From Massilioclostridium coli (GTDB lineage: Bacteria > Bacillota > Clostridia > Oscillospirales > Ruminococcaceae), in NCBI RefSeq assembly GCF_900095865.1, contig NZ_FMIZ01000007.1, positions 558,001 through 622,000 of the forward strand: DNA of 64,000 nucleotides, in the 5' to 3' direction. Positions 8,261 to 17,600 of the stretch are shown here, one piece after another. The notes under the pieces were generated by a model. It saw only the letters and a list, made by a program, of their open reading frames with translations, made no database searches and was not told where the DNA came from. Positions within the stretch are counted from its first letter, which is position 1. Every line of letters starts with the position of its first letter. A program made the position numbers and the translations under genes.

Positions 8261-8680
8261 TTTTTGGTAAATTGGGGCAAATAAAATGGTAAAAGCATAG
8301 GGAAACTGAACTGTAGTTTCATGAGATATCTAAGGAGGAAGCCCAGGATGAACCTCCAAAGAAAGGGAAAATCCTGAACGAATCGTAACGTGAGGGTTAC
8401 AAAGGATAACATTATTTCCAAAGAAGATTACAAACTTTTTACAAATCATTTCAATCTCCTCTATCATATTGTTTTTCTTGGAGAAGCTACTATAATTAAA
8501 TTAAAAATTGACATGTCAACCAAAAATCCGACAGAAGGTGATAACATCAAAGTTAGGGTAATGAGCAAATTTTGATATCGTTCAGTTTAACAATTGTTTT
8601 AATCAAACCGGTGAATGCTATAAAGTATAAAAAGTGGTTTCAATAGTATTGTTTTTTTGAAAAATAGGGTGATGATAGAA
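8261..8680. other. AT-rich gene-free region with a structured core
   Basis: No convincing gene was found. At 8332-8398 lie AAGGAGG, a 9-codon ATG-to-TGA reading frame (8348-8377), and overlapping complementary segments: GGAGG with CCTCC, CAGGAT with ATCCTG, GTAAC with GTTAC. TTACAAA occurs three times within 8395-8455. TTGACATGTCAA (8508-8519) is a perfect 12-bp palindrome. Confidence 0.5.
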
Positions 8681-8709
8681 TTGACAGATGGTAAAAATCA
8701 ATTTATAAT
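8681..8709 (+). promoter_or_regulatory. Consensus sigma-A promoter without a gene
   Basis: An exact TTGACA, a 17-base spacer and an exact TATAAT. No open reading frame of note follows before the terminator at 9087. Confidence 0.7.
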
Positions 8710-8715
8710 AGTTTC

Positions 8716-9110
8716 ATATTATTTTTCGACAAATACAGGGCCTTAAATTAAGTGAAAACGCTGAAAAAAAGATAAATTCATCAAAATATATTCGGTTTAT
8801 TTTGTCACAATTTATAATATTTTATGAGATTCACAAATTAGTCATATTATTTTTATTGGTATTTAGGCTTATATGTGTTAAAATAATAAAGATTTATTTT
8901 GCTATTATTTGATATGTGGCTGCACAAAATATAACGTATTTTTCATTTCAGTTTACTCCAATAAAAAATGAAATTTCGTTAAAAAAGGAAATGTTTATTG
9001 TAGCTCCTGTTGTGTTTTAAGATAAACAGAACCGCTAAAATATACTTTTTCATGCTTTATTTTAATTGATAATTGATTCGCAATCAAGACCCTATTTGGG
9101 TCTTTTTTTG
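8716..9110 (+). ncRNA. Candidate untranslated RNA (about 0.4 kb)
   Basis: The segment is bounded by a consensus promoter (8681-8709) and an intrinsic terminator (9087-9110). No start codon with a ribosome site and no reading frame of 60 codons was found between them. A second promoter-like pair (TTGGTA, 17 bases, TAAAAT, about 8856-8884) lies inside. No known RNA family is recognised. This is inference from boundaries only. Confidence 0.3.
9087..9110 (+). terminator. Orphan intrinsic terminator
   Basis: AGACCC, a 5-base loop, GGGTCT and seven T residues. No coding gene lies upstream on this strand for over 800 bases. Confidence 0.75.
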
Positions 9111-9257
9111 TTGCTTTTTCTGTGAACGAAAAAGTATTACTATTCATATCTTGAAAATACAGAAGAATAAAATTTTCTATTTGCCTAGTTTTGGGCTTTT
9201 TTATGTTATAGTGGAATAGGGAAAATAGAATTACTGTAGATGAAAGGATTCAGTATT

Positions 9258-10046
9258 GTGAAACAGAAAAAAGCTTCGTCTAAAAAAAATTTGATCTTTA
9301 TTTGTATCATTGTTGTCTGTCTTGCGGCAATTTTTATTTTATATCGGCAATCACAAAAACAGGAAGAAAATACGAGTTCTGTCGATTTAAGCGGCATTAC
9401 ATCAGGTGACCTTTCCTCCGCTCAAAATGAGGTGGATTCTTCTTTATCATCTGAACAATCGTCCGAACCTCCTGTCAGCTCTGGGGTTTCCGACCAGCTG
9501 ACAGTGAGCAAAGAGGATCTAAAAAAATATTTTAAAAATTCGGTGGTTGCGGGGGATTCCATTACCGAGGCTTTAGAGCTTTATAATTACCTTCCAGCAA
9601 ATAATGTCGTATATAAGCGGGGTGTGAGTGTTGAAACTGCCCAAGAATTATTTGATACTGCCGTTGGTCTAAGTCCGGAAAACCTGTTTTTGGCGTTTGG
9701 TATGAACGACCTGACCTATTGTAGGGGAGACGCTCAAAAATTTGTAACAGCGTATGAGGAACAGATTAAAAGTATTCAGCAGCGGCTGCCAAATACCAAA
9801 ATCTATATCAACTCTATCCTTCCAATCAACCAAACCGCGATTGATAAACAGCCGTTGTATGGGAAATACCCTGAGTTCAACCAAGCACTGCAGGAGATGT
9901 GTTCCCGATTGGGGTTGGTGTTTGTTGATAACAACTCTTTGATAGAAGCCCATCCAGAATTTTATGAATCCGATGGTATTCATGTAAACGCGAATTATTA
10001 CCCATTGTGGCTACAGCATATGGCAAGAGAGGCTGGATGGATATGA
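9258..10046 (+). CDS. Membrane-anchored SGNH/GDSL-type esterase
   Basis: About 262 residues. A short basic start precedes one membrane helix (LIFICIIVVCLAAIFILY), then a Ser-rich linker and an extracellular SGNH domain. The blocks are visible: VVAGDSITEA (catalytic Ser), FLAFGMNDLTY (Gly/Asn block) and YESDGIHVNANYY (Asp-x-x-His). Such enzymes add or remove O-acyl groups on surface glycans. GTG 9258 is preferred because AAAGGA lies 10 bases upstream; an in-frame ATG at 9240 lacks a ribosome site. It is first in a four-gene operon with DUF4358, MBOAT and DHHW proteins, and its stop overlaps the next start (ATGA). Confidence 0.85.
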   Translation: MKQKKASSKKNLIFICIIVVCLAAIFILYRQSQKQEENTSSVDLSGITSGDLSSAQNEVDSSLSSEQSSEPPVSSGVSDQLTVSKEDLKKYFKNSVVAGDSITEALELYNYLPANNVVYKRGVSVETAQELFDTAVGLSPENLFLAFGMNDLTYCRGDAQKFVTAYEEQIKSIQQRLPNTKIYINSILPINQTAIDKQPLYGKYPEFNQALQEMCSRLGLVFVDNNSLIEAHPEFYESDGIHVNANYYPLWLQHMAREAGWI

Positions 10047-10510
10047 AATTAGCAAAGTTTCTTTGCGTTATCTGTTTAGCGGCTTTTTTGGTGGGAATTT
10101 GCTGGACGGATAACTATGCGGATAAGCCGGTAGCAGAAATAGAGCAGGTGATGCTGCATAATGAAAAAGTATTTGAATTGACCAAAGGCACTGCCAATGA
10201 TTTGCGCCGTTATTATAGTTTGAATGAGGAAGACTATGACGGCTGTATCTTATACCGTTCGATTTCCCCTATGGATGTGGATGAGCTGTTAATTGTAAAA
10301 ATGAAAGACTCCAGTCAAAAGGAAACCCTGGAAACAGCGGTTGAGAACCGTTTGGAAACCCAAAAAAAGAGTTTTGAAGGCTACGGAGTGGAGCAAACAG
10401 CGCTGTTATCAGATGCGGTTTTTGAGTTTAAAGGGGATTATGCTTTTTTTGGCGTATCAGGGTCCGTGCAGGATTGGGAAAAAGAATTTTTATCCTCCAT
10501 TCAAAACTAA
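10043..10510 (+). CDS. DUF4358 family protein, exported
   Basis: A 155-residue protein with an N-terminal hydrophobic segment (LAKFLCVICLAAFLVGICW) that works as a signal or anchor; a cysteine is present but no canonical lipobox. The remainder fits the DUF4358 pattern (LYRSISPMDVDELLIVKM), a small domain found beside MBOAT acyltransferase genes in Clostridia. The biochemical role is unknown. ATG 10043 overlaps the upstream stop as ATGA, with GAGAGG 9 bases before it; ATG 10037 is an alternative. Position between the SGNH and MBOAT genes suggests it assists in O-acylation of an exported polymer. Confidence 0.75.
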   Translation: MKLAKFLCVICLAAFLVGICWTDNYADKPVAEIEQVMLHNEKVFELTKGTANDLRRYYSLNEEDYDGCILYRSISPMDVDELLIVKMKDSSQKETLETAVENRLETQKKSFEGYGVEQTALLSDAVFEFKGDYAFFGVSGSVQDWEKEFLSSIQN

Positions 10511-10531
10511 AGGATTAGAAAGGGTTTTACA

Positions 10532-11932
10532 ATGGTCTTTAGCAGTATTTTCTTCTTGTTTTGTTTCCTTCCCATTGTATTAATTGTATATTTTATCGTC
10601 CCTAAGCGATGGAAAAACCTTGTGCTACTGTTGTTCAGCCTGTTTTTTTACGCTTGGGGCGAACCTGTTTATGTGATTTTAATGCTGCTATCCATCCTAT
10701 TTAACTATGTAATGGGGTTGGATATTGCCCAGCGCAATGCTGCCCACCGGCCAAAAAAGGCAAAGGCCAGCTTGATCTTTACGGTAGTTGTAAATCTGTT
10801 TTTACTGGGCTTTTTTAAATACGCTGGTTTCCTGATTGGCACAATTAACGATTTGTTTGTGGTAAACCTTCCTTACAAAGAACTCGCCTTGCCAATTGGT
10901 ATCTCCTTTTATACCTTCCAAACTTTATCTTATATCTTTGATGTATACTGGAAAAAAGTAGAGGTACAGCGCAATTTTATTCATTTTAGTTTGTATGTGA
11001 CCATGTTCCCACAGCTGATTGCTGGGCCAATTGTCAAATATACCGATATTTCAGTCCAATTGGAGAATCGCCATGTTACTCTGACCAAACTGGGACTTGG
11101 GGCAGAATTTTTTATTAAAGGGCTTGCCAAAAAAGTATTACTTGCTAACAATTTAGGGCAGGTTTATACTTATGTACAGGGATTGGAGCCAGGCTCCACT
11201 TCTATTTTAACAACCTGGCTTGGTATTATTGCGTATACCTTCCAGATTTATTTTGATTTTAGCGGTTATTCCGATATGGCGATTGGTCTGGGGGAAATGT
11301 TTGGATTCCAGTTTATGAAAAATTTCCACTACCCTTATGTGTCTAAGAGTATTACTGAGTTCTGGCGCCGTTGGCATATTTCCTTGAGCTCTTGGTTCCG
11401 GGATTATGTGTACATCCCCCTTGGCGGGAACCGGGTAAGCGTCCCAAGGCATATTTGCAACCTTTTGATTGTTTGGGGATTGACCGGATTGTGGCACGGA
11501 GCGAGCTGGAACTTTGTTGTATGGGGGCTGTATTATGGCGTCCTGTTAATTTTAGAAAAATATGTGTTTGTGGAACTAATTCAGCGGATGCCAACATGGT
11601 TGAACTGGCTGTGTACGATTCTCCTTGTCATGATAGGATGGGTCTTTTTCAGCAATACCTCTATGGCGGACGCATGGAGCTACCTGCAAAATATGTTTGA
11701 TTTTTTCCATCACGCACTATGGGACAGCACAGGGCTATACTTGCTCCAAAGCAATTTTATCTTAATGGCAATCGCTGCCCTGGTATGTGGTCCAGGCATT
11801 TACCGTGTGTTCAAGCACTGGATGCAAAAAAGGCCATGGTTGGCGGTTGTGATAAATGTGGTGTTATGCCTGGCATGTGTAGCCTATTTGGTTTACGATA
11901 CGTATAACCCATTTTTGTATTTTCGATTTTAA
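10532..11932 (+). CDS. MBOAT-family membrane O-acyltransferase (AlgI/DltB-like)
   Basis: This 466-residue integral membrane protein would pass an acyl group, usually acetyl, across the membrane to an extracytoplasmic carrier or polymer. It opens with MVFSSIFFLFCFLP, typical of AlgI-type members, and has about 11 hydrophobic helices. The MBOAT core shows SFYTFQTLSYIFDVYW, FWRRWHISLSSWFRDYVYIPLGG and the catalytic-His segment GLTGLWHGASWNF. It has AGAAAGGG upstream and lies 21 bases after the DUF4358 gene and 14 before the DHHW gene. The chain DUF4358-MBOAT-DHHW mirrors AlgI-AlgJ acetylation logic. The polymer acylated is unknown. Confidence 0.92.
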   Translation: MVFSSIFFLFCFLPIVLIVYFIVPKRWKNLVLLLFSLFFYAWGEPVYVILMLLSILFNYVMGLDIAQRNAAHRPKKAKASLIFTVVVNLFLLGFFKYAGFLIGTINDLFVVNLPYKELALPIGISFYTFQTLSYIFDVYWKKVEVQRNFIHFSLYVTMFPQLIAGPIVKYTDISVQLENRHVTLTKLGLGAEFFIKGLAKKVLLANNLGQVYTYVQGLEPGSTSILTTWLGIIAYTFQIYFDFSGYSDMAIGLGEMFGFQFMKNFHYPYVSKSITEFWRRWHISLSSWFRDYVYIPLGGNRVSVPRHICNLLIVWGLTGLWHGASWNFVVWGLYYGVLLILEKYVFVELIQRMPTWLNWLCTILLVMIGWVFFSNTSMADAWSYLQNMFDFFHHALWDSTGLYLLQSNFILMAIAALVCGPGIYRVFKHWMQKRPWLAVVINVVLCLACVAYLVYDTYNPFLYFRF

Positions 11933-11946
11933 GAAGGGGACAGTCG

Positions 11947-13101
11947 ATGAAAAAGTATAAATCCAATCCAATCCTTCGTTTTGTACGTATTATGGTGCCG
12001 GTTTTTTTCATTGGTTTGTTCTTTTTGTTTGGAGCGAACCTGATTCAGAAAGACCAGAGTTTTTCGGAACAAGAAAACCGTATGCTGGCAACCAGGCCGG
12101 CTTTATCTCTAGACAAGCTGGAGGATGGCAGATTTAGCACCGAATACGAAACTTATGTAAACGACCAGTTTGTATTCCGTAATTTTTGGGTTCGGCTAAA
12201 ATCCCAAATTGATGTGTGGTTGGGAAAAAGGGAATCCAATGGGGTTTATTTAGGGAAAGATGATTATTTAATCCAGCAGTTTACCAAGCCGGATGAGGAA
12301 AACTTGGACCAGACAATCGAGGAACTGCAGCGTTTTTCCAGAAGGTATCCGGAATTGAAGCAGTATGCTTTGATTGCCCCGACGGCGGAGAATATTTATC
12401 GGGATAAATTGCCAAACAACGCCCCTGTCATTGACCAGAATCCCTATCTAGACCAGTTGAAAGGGGCGCTTTCTACCAGTTCAATCCAGACAATTGACAT
12501 CCGGGATGCGTTCCTCACTTCCACAGAGGACCTTTATTACCATACCGACCATCACTGGACAACGGATGGAGCCTATGTGGCATTTCAAGCAGCGGCTCCA
12601 ACCATGGGGATTGATACATCTTCCATGACCTACACCCAATCCGTTGTCAGCAATGATTTTCAGGGTACGTTGAGTTCTACCAGCGGATTTTTGCCTGATA
12701 AACGGGATAAAATTGAAGTTTACCAGCCAAGTACTCAACCGACTTATGTGGTAAACTATGTGGAGGAAGAGGAAAAAACAGCCAGCATTTATGATGCGGA
12801 AAAACTGAAAACAAAAGATGCTTACGCTGTATTTTTAGGTGGGAACCATTCTGTAGTAGATATCCAAACCACGGTAAGGAATGGACGCAAGCTGTTGGTG
12901 TTAAAGGACTCCTACGCAAATAGCTTTGTACCATTTTTACTTCCCTATTATGAGGAGATTGTCATGGTAGACCCACGTTATTATTATGATACCATGGACG
13001 ATATTGTCAGCTTGTATGAAATTAATGAGGTCTTATTCCTGTATAACGCGAACACCTTTTTCCAGGATACTTCGTTAAAAATGGTATTAAATCCACAATA
13101 A
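11947..13101 (+). CDS. DHHW-family protein, AlgJ/AlgX-like partner of MBOAT
   Basis: 384 residues with one N-terminal membrane helix (FVRIMVPVFFIGLFFLFG) and an exported SGNH-like domain. The naming motif is in YYHTDHHWTTDGAY (about residues 198-211), where Asp-His pair with a distal Ser; the block KDSYANSFVPFLLPYYEEI matches the Ser-containing segment in AlgJ/AlgX proteins. In alginate and related systems this partner takes the acyl group from the MBOAT protein and delivers it to the glycan. It is the last gene of the operon and is followed by a strong terminator at 13120. Substrate inferred only in general terms. Confidence 0.85.
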   Translation: MKKYKSNPILRFVRIMVPVFFIGLFFLFGANLIQKDQSFSEQENRMLATRPALSLDKLEDGRFSTEYETYVNDQFVFRNFWVRLKSQIDVWLGKRESNGVYLGKDDYLIQQFTKPDEENLDQTIEELQRFSRRYPELKQYALIAPTAENIYRDKLPNNAPVIDQNPYLDQLKGALSTSSIQTIDIRDAFLTSTEDLYYHTDHHWTTDGAYVAFQAAAPTMGIDTSSMTYTQSVVSNDFQGTLSSTSGFLPDKRDKIEVYQPSTQPTYVVNYVEEEEKTASIYDAEKLKTKDAYAVFLGGNHSVVDIQTTVRNGRKLLVLKDSYANSFVPFLLPYYEEIVMVDPRYYYDTMDDIVSLYEINEVLFLYNANTFFQDTSLKMVLNPQ

Positions 13102-13119
13102 ACAATGTATTTTACAGCA

Positions 13120-13165
13120 AAACGGCTGGAATTCTATTCGGAAAAGAATTCCAGCCGTTTTTATT
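13120..13165 (+). terminator. Terminator of acylation operon
   Basis: A perfect 16-bp stem (aaacggctggaattct and complement) with a 9-base loop is followed by T residues. Confidence 0.9.
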
Positions 13166-13176
13166 GATTAGGAAAA

Positions 13177-13410
13177 CCACCGGCTATGCCAGTGGAGGTG
13201 CCTCGTAAAAAAGCTTAGCTTCAAGTATCGAGCGAAGCGAGCTACTAACAAGCAATCTAGCAAGTTTATCAAGCTCGGAAAGAAGCATAAATGCCCGTTT
13301 ACGGGCGGCGGAGCAGTAGATGCAAGAGAAAGAATGTTCAGTGCGTCTTTAGATGCCCGCCAGTAAAATGCCCTTCTATGGCTTAATCAAGCCTCCGGCT
13401 TTGCCGGAGG
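13177..13410. mobile_element. Non-autonomous IS200/IS605-like remnant (palindrome-ended)
   Basis: About 235 bases with no reading frame. Two related imperfect palindromes mark the ends: ccaccggctatgccagtgg (13177-13195) and cctccggctttgccggagg (13392-13410), identical at 15 of 19 positions and in direct orientation. An inner hairpin (gcccgt-tt-acgggc) is near 13293. Single-stranded-DNA transposons of the IS200/IS605 group have such subterminal hairpins. The right hairpin touches the stop codon of the AraC gene and may serve as its terminator. No TnpA or TnpB coding sequence remains. The assignment rests on structure only. Confidence 0.5.
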
Positions 13411-14469
13411 TCATGACTGGACATTTTCTTTGGCTTGTTTTCGGTATTTTCCAGGCGCAACTCCATAACTAGTTTTAAAATGCCTGGAAAAATGGCTTAA
13501 GTCAAAAAAGCCGGATTCCTTGGCAACTTTATCCACAGGCCAGTCTGTCTCCTGCAATAATTTGCACGCGTATTGCAGGCGTAACTCATTAATGTGCTCC
13601 GAAAAACTGTGTTTTGTAAATGTCTTTATTTTTTTGCTCAAATAGGCTTCTGTATAATGGTATTTGAAAGAGAGGTCCTTTAAAGTGATGGTTTTAAAGT
13701 TTTCTTGTATTTCTGCTAGAATCGGGATAATATCCGAATCCACATTAGCATGAGTATCTACCGCTTTAATATCGTTTAGATGGGAACGAATCAACTGAAT
13801 AAAAAACATATTTAAGTAGGAGATCATCAAACTGTTTTTTAAAGGCTTTTGATTCTGGTTTTCCTGATACATGGTTTCTAATATGCCTATGAGCGATTCA
13901 TCTTGGCCGGTCTGGATGATAATTTGGTGTTCCACCCGTTCATTGTAAAGGGCACATCGCAGGAATTCAGAGATTATATTTTGTTCCTGAACGAGATCCG
14001 CCAATAGCTGGTCTAATACTTCCTTGCGAAATAAAATGTTAATCACAATGGTTTCATCATTTGTGACGCGGATATTATGAGAGGTATAAGGCGCCATAAT
14101 TGCAATGTCCCCCGTATGAAGCGAATAAGAGGTTCCGCGGTAAATTTGCTGGCAGGTTCCAGATAGTACATAAATCATTTCAAAAAAATCATGGATATGG
14201 AAATTATCCAGCATATATCTAGGATGGCAGGAAATTGAAACGGATTTTTCTTTTAGAAAAAAATCCTGAGATAATTGATATTTTTGGTCGCTTTCAAATT
14301 GACTTTGAAAAGTTTGGACAAATGGATAATTTTGATATAATTGTTGCAATAAAAATTCGATTTCTTTCCCTGTCCCATCTAATGTATGGTATATCTGATA
14401 AATATTGCGGAAAGCCTTTTCGATAGGACGAAAGATTAATAACTCTTGTAAAAATGTTTCTTTTCCCAT
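13411..14469 (-). CDS. AraC-family transcriptional regulator (cupin + HTH)
   Basis: 352 residues. A cupin-like sensor domain lies at about 65-170, with YMLDNFHIHDFFEMIYVLSG and GDIAIMAPYTSHNIRV as the ligand-pocket strands. A helical linker follows, then the double helix-turn-helix at about 250-345: LKDLSFKYHYTEAYLSKKIK and VDKVAKESGFFDLSHFSRHFK ending in APGKYRK, the classic AraC signature. It is divergent from the GH106-like surface glycosidase at 14672 and probably controls it in response to a sugar. GAGGAAA precedes the start. It shares architecture with the two AraC genes at 58393 and 63420. Confidence 0.9.
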   Translation of the reverse strand: MGKETFLQELLIFRPIEKAFRNIYQIYHTLDGTGKEIEFLLQQLYQNYPFVQTFQSQFESDQKYQLSQDFFLKEKSVSISCHPRYMLDNFHIHDFFEMIYVLSGTCQQIYRGTSYSLHTGDIAIMAPYTSHNIRVTNDETIVINILFRKEVLDQLLADLVQEQNIISEFLRCALYNERVEHQIIIQTGQDESLIGILETMYQENQNQKPLKNSLMISYLNMFFIQLIRSHLNDIKAVDTHANVDSDIIPILAEIQENFKTITLKDLSFKYHYTEAYLSKKIKTFTKHSFSEHINELRLQYACKLLQETDWPVDKVAKESGFFDLSHFSRHFKTSYGVAPGKYRKQAKENVQS

Positions 14470-14506
14470 ACAATTTCCTCTTTTCTCAATACAACCTCTA
14501 TTTTAT

Positions 14507-14534
14507 ATTATATAATATCAACAAAATAAATCAA
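14507..14534 (-). promoter_or_regulatory. Promoter for AraC gene
   Basis: On the minus strand TTGATT, a 16-base spacer and TATAAT are visible. The -10 sits within a perfect 14-bp AT palindrome (14505-14518). Confidence 0.5.
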
Positions 14535-14587
14535 TATTATTTTGTTTAAAAATTGTTTTTGTACATAGCGAAACACAAAATTATACA

Positions 14588-14616
14588 TAGACATCAATTG
14601 GTAAATCCATTACAAT
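14588..14616 (+). promoter_or_regulatory. Promoter for GH106-like gene
   Basis: TAGACA, a 17-base spacer and TACAAT lie 56 bases upstream of the start codon. The weak -35 fits an activator-dependent promoter. CAGCGCTG, an 8-bp palindrome, follows at about 14626. Confidence 0.55.
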
Positions 14617-14671
14617 AAAACCAAACAGCGCTGTAATAAAACTGAAACCCAAGGCAGAAATGGAGGAAAAA

Positions 14672-17600
14672 ATGAAACACACATTAAAAACCAAAATGCT
14701 TGCCGCTGTATTAAGTGTTACAATGGTTGCAAGTATGGGCATTGGTATGACACAAACCGCGTTGGCAGGTAATATGGATAGTGCAATTTCCGCATCAGAG
14801 TTTGCGAAACCAGGTATGGAATACCGTCCTGGCGTACGGTGGTGGATTTCTCCTGGTACGACAACAGAGGATTTGTTGAAACAGATTGATTATTTAGCGG
14901 AAAACGGTTTTGGTATGGTAGAGATATCACCATTTAATGCAGGATATGTTTCCGAAAATGGAAGTTCTTCAGCAGAAGAAACGATCTATCCAGATGAGCG
15001 TTTGAAAGATTATGACAATGATGTTTACTATGAAAAAATTGAGGCAGTTATTGCAGCAGCCGAAGAAAAAGGTATTACGGTAGATTTAAATATGGGCTCT
15101 GGCTATGATGCAAGTTATAAAACAATTACAGCGGAGGACGGGATGGAAAATATGGCTCTTGGTCGTACTTCTATAAGTGTTCAAGCTGACAATGTGAACA
15201 ATCAAATTCAAGTCACTATTCCAGATGTTGAAGTAACACCTTTGTATGGAGATAAAAAAGCTGATGGTATTTTGATGACAGAATGGACTGGCGTTAAAAA
15301 ACTCGAAGCCATTATTTTTGCAAAAAAAGATAGCAATGGTACACCCTTAACTGCTGGCAATGGATTTATTGATATCAATACAAAAGAAGTGAATAAGACC
15401 TATGAGAATCAGGTTGTATTGGATATCAATCATACTACGGTAATTGATATGAGTGAAGAAGAATTTAATGATGGTGATATTATTACTCTTACACCGGATA
15501 CAGAAGGGGAGTGGGAAGTAATTGCTTTATATTCTATTCCATCTGGGGCATTCCCGATTCGTGGTATTGCTGACCATAGTTATGTGGTAGATCATCTGGA
15601 TGGAGAAGCTTGTGCTAAATTTGTAAATGAATGGCTGGGCAATGAAGATGGATTGAAACCAATTGTATCCAAATATAGCGATACTATTCGTGCTGCTTTT
15701 AATGATAGCTATGAGTTCTATACAGATAAATACTTTAATTACAAAGTATACGATGCCGCAAAAAGTTCAGATACCAATGTAATTGGTTATGATTTAACAA
15801 AATATTTGCCTTCTTTATATAAACAGGGAGAAAACTGTTTTGGTTTTGGAGTCATTCCTAAAACAAATAATACATTTTTAACTTATAATTTGTCTGAAGA
15901 TGAAAAATCTAGGATAGTATATGATTATAATCAACTAGTTAATGAGCAATTTCTAGAAGGAATGGAATCCTTTAGTAATGAATTGGCCAAATACAGTATG
16001 GTATACCGCCAGCAGGCCTATAATCCTCCAATCGACACAATTAAATCCTCTTATTATGTGGATATCCCGGAAACAGAAGGATTAAGTGAATACTCTTTAC
16101 GCCGCGTTTCTTCAGGCGCCCATTTGTATGGCAAAAATCTGGTTACTTCCGAAGTGTATACCTTGGGTTCCACTCCGTACCAGTGTACCCCTCAATTTAT
16201 TAAAAATGGGTATGATTTAATGGCAACCAGCGGTGTAAACAATTTCTTCTACCATGGACTAAGTTCTATTTACTATGGTTCTGAAGAGGCACAGGCTAAC
16301 CAAGTTTATGGAGAAGAAGGCTGGAGAGCTTGGCCTGGAATTGGTATTGAGGTAGGTCAAGTCAATCCGATTTGGCCATATTTCAATAATTTAAATATGT
16401 ATGCTGCACGCGCCAATTATATGATGCAACAGGGAAATCCAAGTTCGGATGTGGCAATTTATATGCCACTGTTTGGAAGTATTCAAGAAACAGACGCAGT
16501 CAAAACGATGAATTACAACGGCTATACTTATGATGCTGTCAACGATGATGCAATCCAAAATGAATTCTCTTACCAGGACGGCAAGATTGTGGCTGCTACA
16601 TCTGGCATGACCTACGATGTACTGTTGATTCAGGATCAGACTATGCCAGTAGAAACTATTAACGCATTAAATGAACTAGCAAAACAGGGTGCTCCAATTA
16701 TATTCTATGGGGATTTACCAAACAAGCAGCCAAGCTATGCAGATGGAAATTATGCAGCATTAGACCAACAAGTAGTAGATGCCGCAACGGCAATTACAAC
16801 TAATTATGATAATGTTGCCTGTGTTTCTACTATGGAAGAATATACGATAGCATTAGATCAAAATGTAACAGCTCCAATTTCTTGTGAATATAATACCAAC
16901 GTACGTTTGGCAAGAAGAAGCCTGGAAACAGGAGGAGAACTGGCATATATCCGCAATACTTCTAAAGAGCAAATGACTGTTACCCTGGACATTGATCCAT
17001 CTTTGGAAAACTGCTACTGGCTGGATCAGAACAGCGGGGAAATTTACCAAGCGGAAAAGGATGGCAACACTATCACTGTAACCCTGGAATCTGAAGCAGC
17101 AATTGGGTTGGTATGTGAATTAGAACAGGTTGGTTTCCAAGAATCTGAGTTATCTGAAGGAATTCCAGATGGCATTAATACCCAACCAGTGGATGAAACA
17201 ATCCCATTGGAAGGATTTACCCTGAGTGTGACTGCCGATAACATTGGTGCAAAGCAAAGAGGTGAGGTTCAAACTGTAACGTTTGATCAAGATGTTTTTG
17301 GTGATTGGTCCAGCGATACATTCCAAAATGGTGTATTAAAATATGTGAGCAATGAAGGGACTTATACTACTCAATTAGATTTAGATGAAAATGAGATTGA
17401 ACAAGGAAAACGTTTTATGCTTGATCTTGGAATCGTTTATTCTCCAGTTACTGTTGTTGTAAACGATATCGAAATAGGAAAAGTAGAATTTGTTCCATAC
17501 GAAATTGATGTTACATCAGCATTAAAACAAGGTATTAATACAATTATCATTAAAACACAGCCGCTAGGAAATAACCGTCGAATTGGTTTCCGTGAATATT

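Noticed and set aside
8395-8455. Three TTACAAA repeats as a CRISPR-like array
   Set aside because: The repeats are seven bases, unevenly spaced and in AT-rich sequence; no cas genes are present.
8161-8575. Two frames of 61 and 86 codons after xpt
   Set aside because: One has no ribosome site; the other is antisense to the terminator and has low-complexity hydrophobic content.
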